Positions 17,610 to 26,771 of a stretch of 64,000 bases of DNA are shown one piece after another. The stretch's first letter is position 1; the number at the start of each line of letters is the position of its first letter. Source of the DNA: Algoriphagus terrigena DSM 22685 (GTDB lineage Bacteria; Bacteroidota; Bacteroidia; Cytophagales; Cyclobacteriaceae); assembly GCF_000429445.1 (NCBI RefSeq), contig NZ_AUBW01000013.1, positions 62,001 to 126,000 of the forward strand. Reading direction: 5' to 3'. The position numbers and the translations under genes were made by a program. The notes under the pieces were generated by a model. That model searched no databases. It saw nothing but the letters and a program-made list of their open reading frames with translations, and was not told the DNA's origin.

Positions 17610-18027
17610 CAGCAATCCTAAGATATTGATAATTGACGATGATCCCGGAGTACTGTTTCTTCATAAGATCATAGTCAAGGAAGGAAATCTTGGCAGTAAG
17701 CCAATGACTTTTCCCGATGCAGGTGAGGCTTTGGAAGCTATTCTTCCATTGGATACGCCCGACAGCCGGATTTTGATTTTTTTGGACATCAACATGCCCA
17801 AGATGGACGGATGGGAATTTTTAATTCAGTTATCCAGCCAAGTCAGACATGCCGACATCAAGGTTGTGATGGTCACCTCTTCGCTGAGCAGGACTGAACG
17901 GGAACGATCAAAAGAATTCGGAGTTGTGATTGATTTTTGGGAAAAGCCCATGGAAGACACCCAGGTGACAGTTTTAAAAGAAAAACTAGGGGGCTGGTTG
18001 TTGGATTCCAGCTCTAACGAGGTCTAA
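17602..18027 (+). CDS. Single-domain response regulator
   Basis: A 141-residue receiver domain without an output domain. The acidic pocket is IIDDDPG, the phosphoacceptor is Asp62 in FLDINMPKMDGWEF, the switch residue lies in MVTSS and the conserved Lys in WEKPMED. Its start lies 8 bases inside the propeller protein, so the two are coupled. The upstream protein carries the histidine but no kinase domain, so this receiver and His855 could form a phosphotransfer pair driven by a kinase elsewhere. Confidence 0.9.
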   Translation: MTDSNPKILIIDDDPGVLFLHKIIVKEGNLGSKPMTFPDAGEALEAILPLDTPDSRILIFLDINMPKMDGWEFLIQLSSQVRHADIKVVMVTSSLSRTERERSKEFGVVIDFWEKPMEDTQVTVLKEKLGGWLLDSSSNEV

Positions 18028-18178
18028 TAGCTCCTTACTGCTTTCGGCAATTTTAGATTTCTTTTAGTGGTGCGGTTTACAATTCTAATTAGGTCTCTGA
18101 AAAAACCGGTGATGACTTTCTAGAAAATCAGAAGCCTTATTTGAAGCTCCTTTTTCTCAACGGCGGAGGCTGAGGATT

Positions 18179-19063
18179 TCAAGCGAGTGTCGTGTTGATC
18201 TCTTTGAGGTAATTGGAAAAATTGACCCCTGCATAATTCTTAAAATACTTGCTGAAATGCGCGTAATCGACAAATCCCAAGCGGTTTGCGATCTCCTTCA
18301 TCCGTAGCTGGGAGTACATCGCATAGCGCTTTGCCTCCATCACCAGGTACTGCTGGATGTGGTGGCTGGCGGGAAATCCGGTGATCTTCTTGACGACCGA
18401 ATTGAGGTAATTGGGAGTGACACAGAGAATCTCGGCGTATTCAGACACCATCTTCTTTTGGGAATGATGGCTTGGCAGCAAGTTCAGGAAGCGCTTCAGG
18501 AGATCCCGGTCGCCAGTGGGCGACGAATCCGCGCGGCTGACCGACATACATTGGGTCAAGTACAGCATAAAGATATTAAGCCAGGCCCGCAGAAGGTCAG
18601 ATTGCATCGCGGAGCAAGCGCTGATCTCCCTGCTGATCTTGTCGATGATCTGCTCAAGTTCGCCTTCCAACCCTTCTTTGATCTCTATCTCCCTCATCTC
18701 TCCCGCAAAGTCAAAAACCGAAGCGACCTCAAACCGGTTTTGAAGCAGATTGAAGAAATCGGGGCAGATCGAAATATAGAATCCCTCGAGACCTCCATCC
18801 CACTCCAACTGCCTCACTTGACCGGGAGACAGACAATAGACTGATCCGTCTCTCAGTCCAAGGGTTACGGTGTCGATGTTGATCGGCGCGGACCCACGCC
18901 TGATCCAGTAGAGTTCGTAGCACTGGAGTCTTTTGGGCTGGTTGAATCCGACATCCACATCAAGGTAGGCAGATCCAAGAGGATGCACTGCGATGGGCTT
19001 CCTGTGGGGGAAAATTGAAAAGTGGTTTTTCGGAGAAAAATCGGTGCTGAAAAGTGTTTCCAT
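18179..19063 (-). CDS. AraC-family transcriptional regulator
   Basis: A 294-residue protein. The N-terminal half (about 1-170) is a cupin-like sensor region (LQCYELYWIRRGSAPINIDT, then CLSPGQVRQLEW). The C-terminal 100 residues hold the two AraC helix-turn-helix motifs: VSEYAEILCVTPNYLNSVVK, and MKEIANRLGFVDYAHFSKYF with the signature end FKNYAGVNFSNYLKE. It is divergent from the LpxR-like gene at 19444 across 380 bases that include an 8-bp inverted repeat, and may control that gene or itself. Its ligand is unknown. Confidence 0.92.
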   Translation of the reverse strand: METLFSTDFSPKNHFSIFPHRKPIAVHPLGSAYLDVDVGFNQPKRLQCYELYWIRRGSAPINIDTVTLGLRDGSVYCLSPGQVRQLEWDGGLEGFYISICPDFFNLLQNRFEVASVFDFAGEMREIEIKEGLEGELEQIIDKISREISACSAMQSDLLRAWLNIFMLYLTQCMSVSRADSSPTGDRDLLKRFLNLLPSHHSQKKMVSEYAEILCVTPNYLNSVVKKITGFPASHHIQQYLVMEAKRYAMYSQLRMKEIANRLGFVDYAHFSKYFKNYAGVNFSNYLKEINTTLA

Positions 19064-19443
19064 GACAAGGAGAGTAAGATTCTCTTCCTGTTATCCAAGC
19101 TTGGTGCCATTGTTTTAAAATACTGATTATCTGTTATTTATAGCTATTCATTCAGTAAATAACTGGTGATATTTCGCTAATTATCGAATTGGCTGGTGGG
19201 ATATGGATATCATTTGTCAAGAAAATAATGAGTTTGCTGCTTAAGACGCTCCAAAAACACCGAAAAAGCCACAACAATACCCCCTTGAAACGATTATCTC
19301 CTCGGGAAAAAACCACTTTCCGGCGGTTGTAATCAAAAAAAACATCCATCATCATCTTTTTCCGCTCTTGATTACGTTTCAACTGCATACTCTATCGCCT
19401 GCTTTGAACTACGAAAAACTGAAGATTTTAATCTATTTGTTGT
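19064..19443. other. Divergent intergenic region
   Basis: 380 bases between the AraC gene and the LpxR-like gene. It is AT-rich from 19115 to 19180 and should contain both promoters. The only clear structure is the inverted repeat at 19133-19163, listed separately. Confidence 0.5.
19133..19163. promoter_or_regulatory. Inverted repeat, candidate operator upstream of AraC gene
   Basis: gttattta (19133-19140) is the reverse complement of taaataac (19156-19163), 15 bases apart and 70-100 bases upstream of the AraC start. Spacing and AT-richness suit a protein-binding site, but AraC proteins usually prefer direct repeats, so the link is weak. Confidence 0.3.
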
Positions 19444-20526
19444 ATGATGCGATTACTTTTTCTGGCCTGCACCTGTCTTATTTGTCAGGCGCTCTCAGGT
19501 CAATCGATCTCTTTGGAAGAGTTACAAAAAACCGGTCAGGCGAGATTCGTCGGTCTCTACTCCCAAAATGACCTCTATCAGTATTCTTTCAGCGCTGACA
19601 AATACTTCACCAATGGTGCGCAGATCGTGGTTGCCCATCCGATCTTTGACAATAAAGTGGCGCGGGCTGTATTATTTAACAACAAGGGCGATTACAAAAG
19701 CGGATTTTCCCTAGCTGTCGGACAGGACATCTTTACCCCTGCCAATCTTGATTTGGCTGAAGTCGATTCCACGGACAGACCCTACTGTGGACTCCTGTAT
19801 GCAACCTATACGCGTCATTCCAATAATCTTCGCGTCGCAAGGAAGGTAGTCAGCAAGCTATTCCTGGGAGTTCAGGGGCCTATCTCAGGCGGTGAATCGC
19901 TCCAAAACTGGATCCACGAGCAGACCGACAGCGAACATCCACAGGGCTGGAGCAATCAGATCGCCAACGGGTTGATGATCGACTACGAGATCAGGCAGCA
20001 AAGGATGCTGCCGATCAAAGCCCGGCACTGGGAGGTAAATATGAACGCAGTAGCACACGTCGGAACTATCTACAACTTTGCTCAGGTGGGGTTAACGACC
20101 AAGTTTGGGTGGTTCAACAATTCCTATTATCAGTTTGACGGTCTCTACAGCCGACGGTCAAAGAAGGGCACCTACATCCTAGATGATGTCCGGTGGCGGG
20201 AAAAGAAGAAGAGGGTACATCCCGAAAAAGCGAGGCGCAGGACGACTTATATCAACAGGGATTTTGAAGTCTATGTCTACGCCGACTTGAATCTGGGCTA
20301 CATGTTCTATGACGGTACCAAAAGCGGGAGTCTGATCCCCTTTGGACCAAGTCCGTACACGCTGATCAACAATGAATTGGACAAAGACTACAGCAATCTG
20401 ACTCAGGGGATCACATTAAACTATCGGTCTATCTATATTCAGTATGAACGTGTGCTCAAAAGGGACGTGGTAAAAGGCGAAGGCTTCTATGGTTGGGGAC
20501 AAGTCCGGGTATCGATCTCGATCTGA
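19444..20526 (+). CDS. LpxR-like lipid A deacylase (DUF2219), outer membrane
   Basis: A 360-residue protein with a signal peptide (MMRLLFLACTCLICQALSGQ). The mature part fits the DUF2219/LpxR beta-barrel: an early N-D block (GLYSQNDLYQYSFSADKYFT, followed by NGAQ), QDIFTP, then RPYCGLLYATYTRHSN and IHEQTDSEHPQGWSNQIANG. The GWSNQI block and the N-terminal Asn/Asp are part of the metal-dependent active site in LpxR, which removes the 3'-acyloxyacyl chain from lipid A. Many barrel strands with alternating aromatics follow, ending in a typical C-terminal strand (GWGQVRVSISI). Whether it acts on lipid A or another lipid here is not proven. It is divergent from an AraC regulator. Confidence 0.85.
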   Translation: MMRLLFLACTCLICQALSGQSISLEELQKTGQARFVGLYSQNDLYQYSFSADKYFTNGAQIVVAHPIFDNKVARAVLFNNKGDYKSGFSLAVGQDIFTPANLDLAEVDSTDRPYCGLLYATYTRHSNNLRVARKVVSKLFLGVQGPISGGESLQNWIHEQTDSEHPQGWSNQIANGLMIDYEIRQQRMLPIKARHWEVNMNAVAHVGTIYNFAQVGLTTKFGWFNNSYYQFDGLYSRRSKKGTYILDDVRWREKKKRVHPEKARRRTTYINRDFEVYVYADLNLGYMFYDGTKSGSLIPFGPSPYTLINNELDKDYSNLTQGITLNYRSIYIQYERVLKRDVVKGEGFYGWGQVRVSISI

Positions 20527-20570
20527 TCCCCGTCAAACACATGCAAACCGGAGGGCGTTTTCGACCGCGA

Positions 20571-21740
20571 TTACTTCCACTGCCCGGGATCAAAGATGGT
20601 CGCCGCGATGTATCGATAGGGCTTGGCGTCCTTGTCATTAACATGGTTCCAGTAGTAGATCATCACCAGTTTCCCGTCGGCTCGCTGGATCATCCGGGGA
20701 TATCCCGCGTCCCTGTTGGCCCCGTCGCCGCTGCGCAAGAGGATCTCATCGCTCCACGACAGGCCATCATCCGAGCTAAAACGGACATGAACCCTGGATC
20801 CAAAATCACTCCTGTGAATGTAGCCCAGTGCTAACCGGCCATCTTTTAGCTTGACCAAAGCTGGAGGTGATCCGCCTCTGCCCGTGTCAGGAGCGGGGTC
20901 TCTTAGTCTGCTCCAGGTACTTCCGTTGTCTTTTGAGAGGTAGCTGGAGATCAGATTTTCTCCATTTTCCAAGCGGGTTCGGATCGTCGTCAGCCAGGTG
21001 TTTTCATCCAACCGGATAGAGGAAGGCATGATATCAAAGCCTCCGTGCTCGGAGGTGACCCAAGAGACAAGGCTCCAAGTGAGTCCGCCGTCGGTCGTTC
21101 TCACAAAACCCACCTTTCCTTCTTTCGAATTGGTCTTTGCGGAGGTGACGAACGCGCTCAGCGCCTGCTTACCCTCCACATGGTAATCCGTCCGGTTTGC
21201 AATCCCCGGCGTGCCCATGTTTCGGAATACGTACGGACCTTTCCAATGCGCTCCTTTATCCTCGGAGTAGTAAAAAAGGCTCGGGCCATTGTGGTTGTTC
21301 TGTCTCAAAAAGGTCAGGAGAAAATCCTCAGACGTGAAATCCGGCATCGGCTCACTGAGCACCGTGGGCACGTCGGCGCGATCGGGGGCGATGTTGTTGT
21401 CATTGCCCGAGGCAGTTTGCCCCAGGGAATAAGCATCCTGAATGGTCCAAGTCTCCCCTCCGTCCAGACTTCTTGCGTATTGGTTTTCGGCTGTTTTCGG
21501 GTCATAGGTATGTAGTCCCGGCTGCGCTTCTTTGAAGCTTGCTTCTACAAATCCCACTAAGATCTCATCTCCCCAAGCCCATATGCCATGGTTTGCGGGC
21601 CATCCCGCGTATTTTCCATCTTCCTGGAAGACCACCCGATGCTCGACGGATTTATCTTTTTGCTGGCCTATTGCCATCCCGGAACCCAAGGTAAAAACAA
21701 GCCCCAGGAAAAGTACTTTTATATTCATTTTCAATCCCAT
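20571..21740 (-). CDS. Secreted Asp-box (BNR) beta-propeller protein, sialidase-like
   Basis: A 389-residue protein. The signal peptide runs to about residue 25 (..GSGMAIGQ). At least four Asp boxes of the form SxDxGxTW are visible: SLDGGETW, TTDGGLTW, SKDNGSTW and SSDDGLSW, spaced as in a six-bladed sialidase fold. The family (exo-alpha-sialidase-like) includes true sialidases and other glycoside-active or binding proteins. I do not see a clear sialidase RIP motif near the N-terminus, so the substrate is open. Possible acid residues occur in the RADVPTVLSEPMPD and GRGGSPPALVKLKDGRLAL blocks. No carbohydrate transporter adjoins it, so it seems a solitary exported protein. Confidence 0.75.
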   Translation of the reverse strand: MGLKMNIKVLFLGLVFTLGSGMAIGQQKDKSVEHRVVFQEDGKYAGWPANHGIWAWGDEILVGFVEASFKEAQPGLHTYDPKTAENQYARSLDGGETWTIQDAYSLGQTASGNDNNIAPDRADVPTVLSEPMPDFTSEDFLLTFLRQNNHNGPSLFYYSEDKGAHWKGPYVFRNMGTPGIANRTDYHVEGKQALSAFVTSAKTNSKEGKVGFVRTTDGGLTWSLVSWVTSEHGGFDIMPSSIRLDENTWLTTIRTRLENGENLISSYLSKDNGSTWSRLRDPAPDTGRGGSPPALVKLKDGRLALGYIHRSDFGSRVHVRFSSDDGLSWSDEILLRSGDGANRDAGYPRMIQRADGKLVMIYYWNHVNDKDAKPYRYIAATIFDPGQWK

Positions 21741-21971
21741 TGTAAATTAAGAATGCGAGGTCCCAGTTTTTGCCCAAAATGGCTTTTAACCAAATCCCAA
21801 GTACTCCAATGGGTAATATTACTCTGTTTTCCCCGACTATTAAAAAAGTCGACCGTTCAATTTTCAACAATCCGGTTGAGAAAAAACAGGGCTGACAAAC
21901 CCACAGTCCTAAATGAAGTTTCGTAAAAGCACCTGGATTACCCCGTGTTCGGTACCCTGTTAGAACAAAGC

Positions 21972-22346
21972 TCAAATCCACCCCAATTCCTTTACCGTCA
22001 ACTCACTCTCCACATTGCCGGTGTGTAGGGTTGCTTTCGGTTCAAAGAGCAGGTTAAAGACAATCTCTCCGCTAGTATGCGGTCTGTGTTCGACTCCTTT
22101 GGGGACGATTAGAATTTCCCCTTCTTTGACTTCAACGGTTCGTCCATCCCGAAAGTCCATCAGCAAAGTCCCCTTAAACACCATAAAAAGCTCGTCTTCG
22201 TTTTCGTGGCTATGCCAGACAAAGTCATCCTTCAGCTTGCACAGCTTCACATATTGCCCGTTGAGTTCCCCGATGATGTGTGGCGTCCAAAGCTTATCGA
22301 ATAAGGAAAACTTCTCCAGGACGTTGATTGGCTTGATTTCTTGCAT
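21972..22346 (-). CDS. Cupin-domain protein
   Basis: About 124 residues from the ATG at 22346 (MQEIKPINVLEKF); the longer frame upstream is untypical. Single cupin domain: motif 1 is WHSHENEDELFMVFKGTL, supplying His, His and Glu metal ligands, and motif 2 is GVEHRPHTSGEIVF. Small one-domain cupins of this type are mostly mannose-6-phosphate-isomerase-like or of unknown activity. The gene lies 66 bases downstream of the ABC-permease/M1 fusion on the same strand and may be its last operon member. Confidence 0.88.
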   Translation of the reverse strand: MQEIKPINVLEKFSLFDKLWTPHIIGELNGQYVKLCKLKDDFVWHSHENEDELFMVFKGTLLMDFRDGRTVEVKEGEILIVPKGVEHRPHTSGEIVFNLLFEPKATLHTGNVESELTVKELGWI

Positions 22347-22412
22347 GGTGTTTTGATTTAGTGAGTTTGGCTCAGGGTTTATCACTGCTTCACCCCTGTC
22401 CAACTGTTTGTT

Positions 22413-25400
22413 TTACTCAATGCTGTTTACCCGCTCCAATAAATCCGTAATGGTGCTTTGCGCCGAATCAGGTGCTGCTTCCCGAAGGTAGTGGATTAAA
22501 TCCGCCGTGGTCGAATAGCGCTTTGGCTTTTGGGGATTGTTGAAAGTACCCCGGTCATTCAGGAAATTCTTCAAAGCAAGATTGACATTCTCTTCGCCGA
22601 TCCGCTTTTGCAGTTCGTACATGGTCAGCGCGCCTTTGTTATAGTAGAGGTGTTGTTCGTTCTCCACCATGGCTAAGGGCAACTCTTCCTTCGTTGATTT
22701 GAGTTTGGCTTCCCTGTATTCCTCCAATTGGAATGTCAGGAATTGCTGAATTTTTTCCTCGCTGTATCTTTCTTTGAACACCATCATCGCGGAGTACTGG
22801 GCCAGCGTCTCCAGGATCATCTTCTGCCCCTGTACATTGGCTGCTTCCAGTTGATTCCCCCACCACTGATGGGCCACTTCGTGAGCGGTAATGTAGAATG
22901 CCATGTCCACGTCTTCTTCATCATCAATATCCATAATGAAACCTAGCGCCTCTGAGAACGGAATGATTCCCGGCAGCGATTGGGCAAAGCTGCGATACCT
23001 GGGAAACTCCACGATGCGAAGCTGCCTGTAGGGATAGGGACTGAAATGGGTGCTGTAGTAGTCCAGGGACATCTTCATGGATTCCATCATGCGATCCAGA
23101 TTGTACTCATGCCCATCCTGATAGTAGATTTCCAAGTCTACAGGTTCTCCCGTGTTATTTCCTGCCGGAAAGACACTGTCTCTGACCACCTGGTACTGTG
23201 CAGATACAATCGGGAAAAAGTGGATAATCGGCTGGTTGGTTTTGTAGTGAAAATAATTGCGCCCGTCCCTATTCCATTCTGCCACCAAATCGCCCGAGGT
23301 CAGGGCTGTTTGCGGAGCTTCAGTACTGATGACCAGGTCTAAGGTGACACCCTCCGAGTCACTTCCGCCGCGTGGATTCAGCAGCTCCCGCGCATCATCC
23401 CGGCTGGCTTTCGCCAAAAGTGGCGTCAGACCAAAATCTTCCCGATTATCCTCATCCTGCAGTTCATAGTCGTCCTGATAGCCAAAGCCAGGCAGGACGT
23501 CATTGTCAAAGAACGTCCCGTTATAGACCACCTGCGTATCGGAAGGATCCACCTCAAAACCCTCCGGACGCAATGTCTGGGTGAAGGTCATCTTCAGTGT
23601 GTCACCTGGCGACAAGGGCCGATCCAACTCGTAGATGGTGTAGTAATATTTTTCATACTTATTGTCAGTCCTCACGCTGCGATCAAAGGCTACGTCGGTG
23701 ACTTCCACATGAGAGGCTATCAGCTTTTGCAGGTGAATCTCACGAATAGGCTCCTGCGAAGTGTTGGTGACCAGATAGTAGCCTGTGACGGTATAGGCCC
23801 GTTGTGACGGAGACAGATCAAGTTGGAGATTGATCTCGATTATCTTCGGTTGGGGAATATATTCCAGGTGTTTCAGTGCTTTTTCATAATCCGCTCTGAA
23901 ACTCGCTTGGGCGTCCTCTGTCCAATATTCATTCAGCACATTGGTATTGTAAAAAATGTAGCTGCCGACACCGACAAAGAGCGCCGAGCATCCCAAGGTC
24001 AACACACCCAAAGCTCCTTTGATCTGCTTTCTCCCGCTTTTCCATCGCTTCCTCAATCCTGTTTCGGTACCTCTCCCCATGAGAACGCCCGCAAAAATCA
24101 AGAGCAACACACCAAACAAGGCCCAGTAGAGCTTCACCCAAAAGTAAGGCCTCAGGAAGTGCCCATATCCGTTCATATCCGAATACGAGGGCAGCTTATG
24201 TCCACCAAAGTTGAGTAAAGCATGATCCAAACCGAACGTGTTTACAGCGACATTGATGACAGCAAACGCGATGATGGCGAGCATGCCCATGAACTTATTC
24301 CCCGTGAGTGCCTGAAAGAACAAGGCAACGAAGGTGTACAAAGCCAGAAAGGGCAATAAATCCAAAAAGAATCCCATGAAATAGACGGGCAATTCGTAGC
24401 GATAGTAGCCGTGCGCTATCTGAAACAGAACGCCGGCAGCAATGAGTGAGAGCATGACGATGCTATAGATGAGCAGCAATCCCAGAAATCTGCTGGCTAC
24501 ATTCACCAATCTACTCAGGGGCGTGGCATCATAGATGAGGTCAAACTTGACGTCTTTCTCCTTCCACACAATCTCGCCGGAATAAAAAACCAGGATGATC
24601 ATGAAGAAGTAGCCGGACATCTCCATCAACTCCTCTATCATCAGGTAGGTGGTGGGATAGCTGTCGACACCATAGGAGGTACCCAGACTCACTGAGTTGA
24701 CGAGCATGACGATAAAACAACAAACGATGATCGCCCAAAATGAGGGAAGCTTGAGTATCGATAAGCTATGAAACCATGCATTGAGAAACAGCTGAGCAGC
24801 CTTTGACCGGAAGCCAAAAGTGGGATTGACAGCCGGCAGATCGGTAGGAACATGATTCGCTACGGCAGTGATTTTTCGTGCTTTCTGTTTGCTAGCCGCC
24901 TTCTCTGTGACTACAGCCAACTGAAACCGTACATACCCGATGACCAGCGCGGAAAGTCCGAGAAACATCCAGAACAATTTGTTCATCAGCATGATACCCG
25001 AGAGTGGGATCAGTTGGAGATTTCTGTCGGCTACTGTCCAGCCCTTGCTTGCCTGCGTCAGGGTGGTGAGCGAAAAGGGATCCAGCAGCGCCTGAGCCGT
25101 CTCGTTGGTAATTCCCTTGGTGATCATGAACAAGACAAAGATGACTATGCCTTGCGTGTAGACGACCATGAGTTTTTTGGTAAGCGCGCCCGTCACAAAA
25201 AATACCGAGGCACCAAAAAACAAGGTGGGCAATACCACCCAGAGAAATGGCTGCAGGTAGTGGGTAAACTGAAACGGCAAGAATTCCTTTGCATCATTCC
25301 AAGGCATAAATTCTCCCAGCACCATCCCCCAGAGCAAACTGCTGAAGATCAAGAGCAACACGAGGAAAGATCCCAGGAAGCGTCCCAATAGATAATCCCT

Positions 25401-25688
25401 TTTTGAGATCGGATTGACATAGATCAGCGAGGTGACATCGTATTGAAAGTCGCGCAAAACGGGCACGCCCATGATCATCGAGGCAATGACCATCGACAAT
25501 CCCGTAATGGCTCCCATGGTTTTGGCGATCACATAGGGAGAGTTCTTCTTGACTAAGCCGATATCGACTCCCTGAAAGATGAATTCCACACCCACTATCG
25601 AGAACAAGAACAGCAGCAGAAAGAAAAAATAGGTTTCCGGCCGCTTCAGGCGGTATTTCAGTTCGAATATGAAAAATTCGTATAGCAT
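22413..25688 (-). CDS. ABC transporter permease fused to an M1-family metallopeptidase
   Basis: A 1091-residue fusion. Residues 1-570 contain about a dozen membrane segments in two ABC-2-type halves (KRDYLLGRFLGSFLVLL and PTTYLMIEELMEMSGYFFMI regions). Residues 600-1090 are an M1 peptidase-like region, presumably on the outer face, with the zinc motif HEVAHQWWGNQL and the third ligand Glu downstream in ILETLAQYSA. The aminopeptidase GAMEN motif is not visible: the matching stretch reads RSFAQSLPGIIPFSEALGF. Classic exopeptidase binding may therefore be altered. The fusion is a known Bacteroidota architecture whose substrate is unknown. Its start lies 2 bp after the ATPase stop, so the two form one exporter. 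Confidence 0.92.
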   Translation of the reverse strand: MLYEFFIFELKYRLKRPETYFFFLLLFLFSIVGVEFIFQGVDIGLVKKNSPYVIAKTMGAITGLSMVIASMIMGVPVLRDFQYDVTSLIYVNPISKRDYLLGRFLGSFLVLLLIFSSLLWGMVLGEFMPWNDAKEFLPFQFTHYLQPFLWVVLPTLFFGASVFFVTGALTKKLMVVYTQGIVIFVLFMITKGITNETAQALLDPFSLTTLTQASKGWTVADRNLQLIPLSGIMLMNKLFWMFLGLSALVIGYVRFQLAVVTEKAASKQKARKITAVANHVPTDLPAVNPTFGFRSKAAQLFLNAWFHSLSILKLPSFWAIIVCCFIVMLVNSVSLGTSYGVDSYPTTYLMIEELMEMSGYFFMIILVFYSGEIVWKEKDVKFDLIYDATPLSRLVNVASRFLGLLLIYSIVMLSLIAAGVLFQIAHGYYRYELPVYFMGFFLDLLPFLALYTFVALFFQALTGNKFMGMLAIIAFAVINVAVNTFGLDHALLNFGGHKLPSYSDMNGYGHFLRPYFWVKLYWALFGVLLLIFAGVLMGRGTETGLRKRWKSGRKQIKGALGVLTLGCSALFVGVGSYIFYNTNVLNEYWTEDAQASFRADYEKALKHLEYIPQPKIIEINLQLDLSPSQRAYTVTGYYLVTNTSQEPIREIHLQKLIASHVEVTDVAFDRSVRTDNKYEKYYYTIYELDRPLSPGDTLKMTFTQTLRPEGFEVDPSDTQVVYNGTFFDNDVLPGFGYQDDYELQDEDNREDFGLTPLLAKASRDDARELLNPRGGSDSEGVTLDLVISTEAPQTALTSGDLVAEWNRDGRNYFHYKTNQPIIHFFPIVSAQYQVVRDSVFPAGNNTGEPVDLEIYYQDGHEYNLDRMMESMKMSLDYYSTHFSPYPYRQLRIVEFPRYRSFAQSLPGIIPFSEALGFIMDIDDEEDVDMAFYITAHEVAHQWWGNQLEAANVQGQKMILETLAQYSAMMVFKERYSEEKIQQFLTFQLEEYREAKLKSTKEELPLAMVENEQHLYYNKGALTMYELQKRIGEENVNLALKNFLNDRGTFNNPQKPKRYSTTADLIHYLREAAPDSAQSTITDLLERVNSIE

Positions 25689-25690
25689 AA

Positions 25691-26572
25691 TCAGGATAGC
25701 TGGGTGTTAAGGATTTGGGACATGTAGACATCTTCCAGATTTGCATCTATGGGTTTGAAATCCGACCCTGGGTGGGTCTCACTCAATACATGGATGATTT
25801 GCTTTCCCAGATACAGCCGATCGCTGATTACGTGGTATTCCATCTTGTGGTGATCCAGTTCGCTCTTGTGTATCACCTTCTCATACAGTTTCCCCTGGAG
25901 GTCCTCCATGATTTCGATGGGATTTCCCTGGACAACCACTTTGCCCTTGTTGATGATGGCCATCCGGGTGCACAATTCCTTCACATCGTCGACGACGTGT
26001 GTAGATAGTATCACGATGGTCTGCTCCCCCACCTCGCTGAGCAGGTTGTAAAAGCGGTTCCGCTCGACAGGATCAAGTCCCGCGGTAGGTTCATCCACGA
26101 TCAATAGTTTGGGGTTGTTGAGCAGTGCCTGTGCAATGCCAAAGCGCTGCTTCATCCCGCCGGAAAATTCCCCCAGTCTTTGCTTCCGCACTTCGTAGAG
26201 ATTTACCCGGTGCAGAAGTGCCGCTATGATCTCTCTGCGCTCCCTACCGTCCACAATGCCCTTCATCACAGCGAGGTGGTTCAACAGCATCTCGGAAGAG
26301 AGCATTGGATATACCCCAAATTGCTGGGGCAGATAGCCCAGTACTTTTTTCAACTCATTGGGTTGTTCCCGAATATTGAGGCTTCCGAGATGAATGCTGC
26401 CCTCATCCACTTCCTGTAGCGTTGCGATGGTGCGCATGAGCGTTGATTTGCCGGCTCCATTGGGCCCCAGCAGGCCATACATGCCTTTTGGTATTTGCAA
26501 AGAGACATTCTGGAGGGCTTTTACGCCGTTGTGATAGGTCTTGGAAAGGTTGGTGATGATTAGATCGTCCAT
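25691..26572 (-). CDS. ABC transporter ATP-binding protein
   Basis: About 293 residues from the Met at 26572 (MDDLIITNLSKTYHNG); the frame extends to 26770 but the extra residues lack family features. Walker A is LLGPNGAGKSTLM, the Q loop GYLPQQFG, the signature EFSGGMKQRFGIAQALLNNP, Walker B LLIVDEPTAGLDP and the switch His in ILSTHVVDD. The C-terminal 80 residues form the accessory region usual in multidrug/ABC-2 exporters. It energises the permease-peptidase fusion encoded 2 bp downstream. It is divergent from a LytS/LytTR pair 199 bp away, the probable regulator. Confidence 0.93.
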   Translation of the reverse strand: MDDLIITNLSKTYHNGVKALQNVSLQIPKGMYGLLGPNGAGKSTLMRTIATLQEVDEGSIHLGSLNIREQPNELKKVLGYLPQQFGVYPMLSSEMLLNHLAVMKGIVDGRERREIIAALLHRVNLYEVRKQRLGEFSGGMKQRFGIAQALLNNPKLLIVDEPTAGLDPVERNRFYNLLSEVGEQTIVILSTHVVDDVKELCTRMAIINKGKVVVQGNPIEIMEDLQGKLYEKVIHKSELDHHKMEYHVISDRLYLGKQIIHVLSETHPGSDFKPIDANLEDVYMSQILNTQLS

Positions 26573-26771
26573 GGTCAGTTCATTTGAATGCAATACTATC
26601 AGGCAGGAACTCATCGGAAAAAAATGTGGGACAGACAGCCGTTCACCCGGTATGGACTGCTCATTTGTGCTGAAAAATCGCTTCATCCCACAAAGGCATC
26701 CATTCGTCACCGCGGGACATGCTTCTGCCACACGCGGTTTAGGCATTCTGGATTTTGGGTAACTTCGCACA

